In this document: positions 8,065-13,270 of the stretch, piece by piece | Position numbering within the stretch: the first letter of the stretch is position 1 | Layout of the letters: every line of letters begins with the position of its first letter | NCBI GenBank assembly: GCA_003024985.2 | Contig: PXIH01S0049429.1 | Direction: 5' to 3' (one strand) | Source: Euperipatoides rowelli | Lineage: Eukaryota; Onychophora; Udeonychophora; Euonychophora; Peripatopsidae | Length of the DNA: 13,270 nucleotides | Notes under the pieces: model-generated | Databases searched by the model: none | Told to the model about the DNA's origin: nothing | The model's input: the letters and a program-made list of their open reading frames with translations, nothing else | Program-made: the position numbers and the translations under genes

Positions 8065-9185
8065 AGACCTATAAGCTTGTTACCAGTCATATATAAAATT
8101 TTGACCAAGGTTTTGACAAATAGATTATAAACATAATTGGATAGGCTCAATCAAAAGAACAAGCTGGTTTTAGGAGTAAATTTAATACTATGGACAACTT
8201 GCAATGGCTGCAAGTAGTACAAGATGTCATTCAAAGATGCAACAGAATACAGTGTGTATATACTCTCATAAGTAACAACATAATAAGAAGGTAACATCCA
8301 CAGTGAGACTACCTAGTCACCAATAAGATCTAAATCCAAAAGGGACTTTGTGAGGTGACCTGATCTTACAGCTACACTTGAAGAAGTCTTTAGAAGTCTA
8401 GATTTGGAACATGCTGTATTATGGATAAATGAAGCCTAATTGAATCATTTACATTTTGCTGATGTAGATGATGTCTTATTTGCTTCCAGTCTAAAAGCAT
8501 TACAGAAACAGATCATTGACCTAATTGAAGCTAGCTCAAAAGCAGGCCTGAAAATGAATTCAGCAAAAATCAAGCCAATGTTCAACAAATATTCCCAAAT
8601 GAATGATATTCTAATTGAAGAGGTGACCAACTATATTTATTTGGGCCAATTGATTACTACAAATGAAAACCACATTGTGTGAAGTCAACTGAAGAATGAA
8701 AATGGGATGGAGTGCTTTTGGAAAATTAAATAATATTTTAAAAGGAAAATTCCCTTTATGTCTCAAAAGGAAAGTTTTTGACCAGTGATAACATATGGGG
8801 CTGGAACTTGGACACACAATGGAAAGATGATTCAAAGATTACAAACCATTCAAAGATATATGCAGACTTGTATAATAGGAGTAACCTGGAAAGAGAGAAA
8901 TTCATTGAATGGATTAGAGCACAAATAAATGTTTGTGATAGTATTAAAAAAAGTAAAAAATTAAAAGTGGAAATGGGCAGGGCATATAGCATGAAAAAAA
9001 AGATAATAGATGGACCACATAAATACTCAACTGGATTCCAAGAGACAGAAAATGACCATGAAGAAGACCTAATGCCAGATGGGAGAGTGAAATATAAATG
9101 TTTGCTGGATATGGTTGGAAATGAATTGCTGAAGATACAAATTCATGGAGAAATCTTGGGGAGCCCATCATCCAGAAAACGTTGA
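8065..9185 (+). pseudogene. Decayed RTE-like LINE (RT and C-terminal region)
   Basis: Motifs of a non-LTR reverse transcriptase appear in order, scattered over several frames: RPISLLPVIYKILTKVLTNR from 8065; EQAGFRSKFNTMDN from about 8157; a worn QKG..EGD-type segment near 8335-8365; NHLHFADVDDVLFAS at 8440-8484 with KAGLKMNSAK and YIYLGQLI after it; YGAGTWT near 8795; WKWAGHIA near 8970-8995; and a frameshifted NWIPRDRK...RP.ARW segment to about 9090. The YLG, YGAETWT and WAGH.AR...RGRP..RW order is typical of RTE-type elements. The catalytic FADD reads FADVDD, with two extra residues. Stops and frameshifts are many, and the upstream endonuclease is missing, so it is a dead 5'-truncated copy. 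It ends about 220 bp from the CFAP95 stop, convergent with it. Confidence 0.8.
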
Positions 9186-9335
9186 CATGTGTTAAGTCAA
9201 AAATCCTAAAGGCAAGCTTTCTAAAATCATAGATTTTAAATTTTAATAATATTTCTATAAATTGATTAAATCTTTTATTATAAAAAAAAATAACTGTATT
9301 TAATCCAGTGAAGAATAATTCATGGGTATATTAAT

Positions 9336-9341
9336 TTTATT
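9336..9341 (-). terminator. Candidate poly(A) signal for CFAP95
   Basis: The minus strand reads AATAAA here, about 70 bases beyond the CFAP95 stop codon. A second AATAAA lies at 9274-9279. Either could direct 3' end formation. AATAAA is common in DNA this AT-rich, so position is the only support. No genomic poly(A) tract follows on the minus strand, which would have suggested a recent retrocopy. Confidence 0.4.
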
Positions 9342-9407
9342 ATTATGACTATTACTACTATTTGTAATTGGATAAAAGAATATAAATAAGTATGGAAAAT
9401 TTAAATT

Positions 9408-10169
9408 TTAAACCTCATTTTTAAAATAGTATTTGAGTCTAACATCCTGTCCAGGATAATTGTAGACATATACATTTCTACTGTCAACTGATGGCTTCTC
9501 ATTTTCTAATTTTCTTTTAGCTATTTCATTGGCATACAATGCACTTTCATCATGCCATGTATTCAAGCCTTTTCTCTTATAACCATCTTGTTCAATGAAC
9601 TGTGAGATTGGTAGTTTGAAAGCCTCAGATCTATCTGGAGGTTCCACATGGATTAATGGTTTTGACTGGTAACGAGGAAAGGGAGGAGTAAAATGTGAGC
9701 TATAAATTGTTCTCAAATGTTCTTTATGTTCTTCTGGTTTATATTCAGGCATAATTGGTGGAAGACCTAAACGTTTAGGCAATTCTTCTCTGCATAAATT
9801 AGCACCCATGAAATTTTCAATAGTGATCATTTTAGGAGCACTGCGCCAATTGTAATCCTTAGCTTTTTGAGGGTCTTCACAAAAAATTTGATAAGAGGAT
9901 TTAAAAGAATCCTTTTCATCGTAAGTTCCAAATCTATTGTACGTGGATCTGATCATTGTCATTTGTGGGCTATTTTGATAAGTAAAATCTTTAGGGATTG
10001 TCTCAATGTCACCAGGCCATGTAGTGGTCATTACTCCTGGACTGTAAACCATTGGCAGAGTAGAACGGCAGGATAAGGTTCCTTTTCTTATGTAAGGCAG
10101 CAGCATCTGCTTAGGTAATCTAGTGTCCATCCAAACATAATTTTTACAAGGATTTTTCTTTTGAGACAT
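9408..10169 (-). CDS. CFAP95: CFAP95 (C9orf135) homologue, ciliary microtubule-associated protein, intronless
   Basis: A 253-residue uninterrupted frame. I recognise it by three blocks shared, as I recall them, with vertebrate CFAP95: a KGTL/S..RS block near residues 29-36; an STYNRFGT block at 75-82 preceded by a PKDF segment; and the strongest block, GLNTWHDESALYANEIAKRK, at 201-220. A TIYSSHFTPPFPRY segment (154-167) matches the family's TTY...PP region. Family knowledge: CFAP95 is a small, mostly extended protein of axonemal doublet microtubules in motile cilia and sperm tails; no enzymatic motif is expected and none is seen. No signal peptide or membrane segment. I chose the ATG at 10169 because its context is CAAAATG and homology begins soon after; an in-frame ATG at 10220 has a poor context and would add 17 hydrophobic-leaning residues. 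The C-terminus runs about 30 residues past the WHDESALYAN block, somewhat longer than the human protein. Vertebrate genes are split by introns; this copy has none, so it may be an intron-loss gene or an intact retrocopy. Confidence 0.85.
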   Translation of the reverse strand: MSQKKNPCKNYVWMDTRLPKQMLLPYIRKGTLSCRSTLPMVYSPGVMTTTWPGDIETIPKDFTYQNSPQMTMIRSTYNRFGTYDEKDSFKSSYQIFCEDPQKAKDYNWRSAPKMITIENFMGANLCREELPKRLGLPPIMPEYKPEEHKEHLRTIYSSHFTPPFPRYQSKPLIHVEPPDRSEAFKLPISQFIEQDGYKRKGLNTWHDESALYANEIAKRKLENEKPSVDSRNVYVYNYPGQDVRLKYYFKNEV

Positions 10170-10203
10170 TTTGATTATGAGTACCATTAACATAAACTTA
10201 GAA

Positions 10204-10233
10204 TTAGCTTTGTCTAACATTCACACAATTCAT
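10204..10233 (-). other. Short upstream ORF in the putative CFAP95 leader
   Basis: On the minus strand an ATG at 10233 in a good context (AACAATG) opens a nine-codon frame ending in TAA at 10206-10204, 34 bases before the preferred CFAP95 start. If the transcript begins upstream of it, this could reduce translation from the main start. It is very short and could be chance in AT-rich DNA. Confidence 0.25.
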
Positions 10234-10454
10234 TGTTTCTGAAGCTGTGCTGTTTTATGTGAAATATTAATATTTTAGACAATTAGAATTTAAACAATGC
10301 TAAAGTTAAAACTCAGCTTGAATATTATTTAAATTTTCTATGAGCCATTGTTAAAACAATCTATGACAAGAATATAAAGAAATATTCTTAAAATAAAGGA
10401 CAATAAGGCATGTTAGGTCTCTAAGATGTTTCTTTTAGTGGAGTAAACAGAAAG
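10234..10454. other. Upstream region of CFAP95
   Basis: AT-rich, without a clear TATA box at a sensible place, CpG island or RFX X-box (the usual ciliary-gene site). A transcription start cannot be placed from sequence. Confidence 0.3.
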
Positions 10455-10625
10455 AGATAGATGTATAGATTGATAGTTGGATGGATGATAGATGGATGGA
10501 TGGTTGAATGGCCTGATGGATGGATAGCTGGATGGATGGATGAATGGATGGATAGTTGTTGATGAATATTGGTTGTTGGTTGAGTGGGTGTGGGATGGAT
10601 GTATAGATTGATGTATGGATGAGTT
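10455..10625 (+). repeat. Tetranucleotide microsatellite (GGAT/GATG)n
   Basis: Imperfect tandem GGAT units with GATA, GTAT and GTTG variants, purest at about 10479-10556. The minus-strand frame across it (IHPSIHP repeats) is just the translated repeat. It lies about 290 bp upstream of the CFAP95 start codon. Confidence 0.9.
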
Positions 10626-10663
10626 ATTTTATTATATATAGAAAAAGAAAAAGACAAATATTT

Positions 10664-10914
10664 TGGTCAGATTCCGTTATCTGCCCACCAATATGGCTGA
10701 TGGTAGTAAGTTGAAATTATCTAGATTGGCACACAGCAAAATATTATTTCACTTGTAGATTATCCTGGGGTTCAGCGTTATGGTAAGTTTAGGACTGTAA
10801 AGAAAATATATTAAAATCAGTCAGAAAAAATACTAATTCCACATACTATTACAAAATATATCATGTGATTCCTAACGTTAATTATAATGGTGGGCAGATA
10901 ACGGAATCTGACCA
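10664..10914. mobile_element. MITE copy 1, 251 bp with perfect 27-bp terminal inverted repeats
   Basis: The left end 10664-10690 begins TGGTCAGATTCCGTTATCTG and continues CCCACCA; the right end 10888-10914 is its exact reverse complement. The interior is AT-rich and non-coding. Flanks CAAATATTT (10655-10663) and CAAAATTTT (10915-10923) agree at 7 of 9 positions and may be a worn 9-bp target duplication, which would fit a Mutator-like origin, but in AT-rich DNA this is weak. A second copy lies at 12021-12273. Confidence 0.85.
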
Positions 10915-10923
10915 CAAAATTTT

Positions 10924-11200
10924 CAAATAATGAATTTAGGCTGCAGTTTACTTTAGTTCGAAATTTTAGATCTATTATTATTTTTTTTATGTTTATTTTA
11001 ATTTTAATTTGAATAAATGGGTGTGAATATTTTTTTACTTAATATTAAGAAACAATGATTTGTTATACTGTTCAGATTGTAGCGAATTATTCACTTTCAA
11101 AAATTAGAATTTGTAATAATATTGGGGATCCGATTTCTTATAAAATTGGCTAGATAAATTGTATAAAAAGTTGTTGTTGCACAGCATAAATTATACAGTA
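10924..11200. other. AT-rich spacer, no gene seen
   Basis: Between the first MITE copy and the second Helitron-like element. T-rich tracts only; no frame of interest. Confidence 0.4.
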
Positions 11201-11212
11201 CTAGCTGAAGTA

Positions 11213-11228
11213 CCCGGTGGGGACCGGG
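11213..11228 (-). other. Helitron 3'-terminal hairpin
   Basis: A six-base-pair perfect stem, CCCGGT/ACCGGG, with a GGGG loop, eight bases inside the terminal CTAG. In Helitrons this subterminal hairpin acts as the transposition stop signal. It is a local GC-rich island in very AT-rich DNA. Confidence 0.7.
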
Positions 11229-11249
11229 ATGGGCTCTGACATCCCCCCT

Positions 11250-11675
11250 CCTTAAAAAATCTAAAAATCTATTTTCATTGTCTACATTATTCAACCTGCC
11301 CACATACCAAATTTCAAGTTGGGAAGTAGGCTAAACAGTTCAGGGTCATTCCCCACTCCTTAACTCACCCCCCAAAATCAAAAGGGTCTATTTTCCTTGT
11401 CTACACTGTGCAACCTTCCCACATGCTAAATTTCAAGTTTGTACCTTTTGGGAAGTATGTTAAACAGTTCAGGGTCCTTCCCCACCCCCAAAAATCAAAA
11501 AGTTGATTTTCCGTGTCTACGCTGTGCAACCTACCTACAAGCCAAATTTCAAGTTTGTGCCTTGTTGGGAAGTATGCTAAACAGTTCAGGGTCATTCCCC
11601 TCCCCTCACCTCACTACCAAAAATCAAAAAGTATAATTCCTTGTCTTCATTAAGCAAGCTACCACATGACAAATA
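11250..11675. repeat. Minisatellite, about four units of 117-126 bp
   Basis: The same unit as the array at 2090-3030: AAAAATC.AAAA, TTTTC.TTGTCTACACTGTGCAACCT, CACATGC.AAATTTCAA, TTGGGAAGTATGCTAAACAG and TTCAGGGTCATTCCCC. The AAATTT anchors fall near 11309, 11428, 11545 and 11671, the last truncated. Frames on either strand here (for example 11401-11636) are read-through of the array. Confidence 0.8.
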
Positions 11676-11692
11676 TAGAACTGTATTCTAGA

Positions 11693-12020
11693 TTAAGTTT
11701 AGTCTCTTAAGTATTACCAATCATGAATGAATTTTGAAATAAGTTTTTGAAACCAGTCATATATGAGAGAAATATTTTTTATAATTTTTATCAGTAATAT
11801 GAAATGAAATTGTGAAAATTTACCAGCATTAATCTATGACAAGTAAAAGTTTTTTGACAGCTAAGGATTCTGGGAATGAAATGCTCCAGCGATTACCTAT
11901 GCTTATTGAATTGTGTAAAGTTTAATTCTAAGCTTTTAACAACTTTTGGAAATTATCTTCAAAAACTCATTAAATTGTGATCTAAAACAAAGAAAGTATA
12001 GTGAAGTTATAAAATAGATT
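11693..12020. other. AT-rich spacer, no gene seen
   Basis: Between the second Helitron-like element and the second MITE copy. No open frame, structural RNA or repeat end was recognised. Confidence 0.4.
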
Positions 12021-12273
12021 TGGTCAGATTCAGATATCTGCCCACCAAAATGGCTGACGATAGTAAGTTGAAATTATTTAGATCGGCACTCAGCAAAATA
12101 TTATTTCACTNCTAGATTATCCTAGGGTTTAAGGTTATGATAAAATTAGGACTGTAAAGAAAATATACTAAAATCAGTGAGAAAAAAATACTAATTCGAC
12201 ACTCTACTACGTTTTAGTTGTAGTGCGTCTCCTAATGTTAATTATGTTGGTGGGCAGATAATGGAATCTGACA
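12021..12273. mobile_element. MITE copy 2, about 253 bp
   Basis: Same family and orientation as 10664-10914. The left end TGGTCAGATTCAGATATCTG plus CCCACCA (12021-12047) differs from copy 1 by three bases; the right end (12248-12273) by one base and a small gap at the tip. The interior tracks copy 1 throughout (GGCTGA..GTAGTAAGTTGAAATTAT, CAGCAAAATATTATTTCACT, TTAGGACTGTAAAGAAAATATA). There is an ambiguous base at 12111. No convincing target duplication remains. Confidence 0.8.
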
Positions 12274-12772
12274 ATATATTTTAATATTTAATGGCATTAT
12301 CACAACTTGTGAAATCTGCATTTATAACTATCAATCCAGACAGGTAATGTCATTTTTTACACCCATCAGAAGCCTCTTTAATGACGGAAGTGAATTGATT
12401 ATATATGGAGCCCATAGCAGTATGCAAGCTTTCACCAATGTGTCAAAATTTCAGAAATAGTCAATATCAATAAAAAGTTATCTAGCAAGAATTGCTAATT
12501 AAAAATGCACAGGGAATTTTGAATTCATTTAAAATCCAAAGTTAAATATTTGAATGGGTTCAGGGTGGCCTTAACCAATTAGTAAAAAGGCTTACATCTG
12601 GCCGTCAAAAGATGACTTACAGTATAGTCCGTGAAACTTAAAAGAAAATTTTGTTCCCGTAAACTTCCGAAGTAATTTTTTTTTTCTAGAAAAATAAATT
12701 TCTGTATTTAAAGGGAAAAATGCAATTAAATATTCAAGAATTAAATTCACGTATTACTTCAAGAGAGACAGG
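12274..12772. other. AT-rich stretch, no gene seen
   Basis: No frame above background length. Sequence such as TGTCAAAATTTCAGAAATAGTC (near 12440) looks like worn interspersed repeat, but I cannot name it. Confidence 0.4.
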
Positions 12773-12781
12773 TTCTAAAGT

Positions 12782-12956
12782 CCGGCGGCGGTGGCATACT
12801 GAGTAAAAAAAAACCCATGGCAAGATGTTCTATGCCTGGGGAAAAATTCACTCCATAACTGGCTCAGCTGGCAATCGAACCTGTGCTTTTCCAGAATATG
12901 ACCTCGACATGATAGTAGTCAGCATTCTACTGACTGAACCACCATGTCAGGACTAC
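12782..12956 (-). mobile_element. tRNA-derived SINE, 175 bp
   Basis: On the minus strand a box A-like TGGTTCAGTCAG (12941-12930) is followed, about 50 bases later, by box B, GGTTCGATTGC (12881-12871), the two internal RNA polymerase III promoter parts of a tRNA-like head. The body ends in a T-run and a CCACCGCCGCCGG tail. Flanking direct repeats TTCTAAAGT (12773-12781) and TTCTGAAGT (12957-12965) agree at 8 of 9 and fit a target-site duplication made by LINE machinery. The GC content is well above the surroundings. The tRNA of origin and SINE family were not identified. Confidence 0.7.
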
Positions 12957-12965
12957 TTCTGAAGT

Positions 12966-13270
12966 TGATGCTGCTACAGACAGATCTGTCACATGTTATT
13001 TCAATAAATGTTTAAAATAATTTATATTTCTTCATTCCTGCAGTTCAAGATATCAGACTTCCTTCTTTTCAAACATTGAAGTATATAATTCTTATGAACT
13101 ATAGACTATTTTTTATTAATCAATTCAAATACTGATCCACTTGTCAATCAGCACATTGCCACTCCACTATTTAACAGAAAACCAATAACTCCATAGCGTG
13201 CTTATCTGTAAATTTTTAAGGTTTTTCTTTTATGATTTGTACTTTATACAAATACAAATATGTAGGACAA
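12966..13270. other. AT-rich right edge, no gene seen
   Basis: No recognisable gene, RNA or element terminus in the last 305 bases. Confidence 0.4.

Larger units (their letters stand above)
11201..11692 (-). mobile_element. Second Helitron-like element, short, 5' end uncertain
   Basis: The minus-strand 3' terminus is clear: CTAG at 11201-11204 followed by host T, then eight bases (CTGAAGTA on the plus strand) to a perfect stem-loop at 11213-11228 (CCCGGT, loop GGGG, ACCGGG). This terminus matches that of the element at 2025 nearly base for base. The interior has about four units of the same minisatellite. The 5' end is less sure: the array breaks off near 11671, and a TCTAGAATAC with a preceding A (minus strand, from 11692) could be a worn TC terminus. 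No coding capacity. Confidence 0.6.

Noticed and set aside
8778-9185. 135-residue plus-strand frame as an independent gene
   Set aside because: It is part of the decayed LINE: the WAGH and RGRP...RW motifs of the same region lie in neighbouring frames, so this frame is a frameshift product.
9867-10076. 69-residue plus-strand frame opposite CFAP95
   Set aside because: Antisense shadow of the conserved CFAP95 coding sequence.
10421-10657. Minus-strand frame with IHPSIHP repeats
   Set aside because: Translation of the GGAT microsatellite.
2025-11692. The two minisatellite elements as LTRs of one retroelement in direct orientation
   Set aside because: Their lengths differ greatly, they lack TG...CA ends and primer-binding site or polypurine tract, and the DNA between holds unrelated elements and a gene; Helitron ends explain them better.

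Overview
The window reads as AT-rich nuclear DNA from a metazoan, probably an invertebrate. Long low-coding stretches, eukaryotic splice-like signals, a recognisable cilium gene and several classes of eukaryotic transposon relics support this. Nothing bacterial, phage or viral was seen. The species cannot be fixed from the sequence. A cilium/flagellum gene means a lineage with motile cilia or flagellated sperm.

Only one convincing protein-coding gene is present: an intact, intronless homologue of CFAP95 (C9orf135), a ciliary doublet-microtubule protein, on the minus strand at 9408-10169. A second, much weaker gene candidate lies on the minus strand at the left end: two possible exons, 956-1000 and 416-523, join in phase into a protein-like tail. 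An unidentified 74-codon frame lies at 3492-3716 (+).

The rest is mostly repeats. From left to right: a decayed LINE reverse-transcriptase fragment (about 1250-1640, minus); a Helitron-like element with both termini and an internal tandem array of about 110-135 bp units (2025-3121, minus); a pair of inverted small elements making a large potential hairpin (4218-4724); a G-rich, purine-rich local triplication (5228-5575); a hAT deletion derivative with matching terminal inverted repeats, a near-perfect 8-bp target duplication and a remnant of transposase (7065-7520); a second decayed LINE, RTE-like (about 8065-9185, plus), ending convergently with CFAP95; a GATG-type tetranucleotide array (about 10455-10625); two copies of one 250-bp MITE (10664-10914 and 12021-12273); a second, shorter Helitron relative between them (from 11201); and a tRNA-derived SINE with a 9-bp target duplication (12782-12956, minus).

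No functional linkage between the genes is apparent. The window is best described as a repeat-dense intergenic or intronic region around a single small ciliary gene. No new defence, toxin or biosynthetic system was found. The most informative new observations are the resolved termini and target duplications of the mobile elements, the intronless state of CFAP95, and the in-phase candidate exons at the left end.
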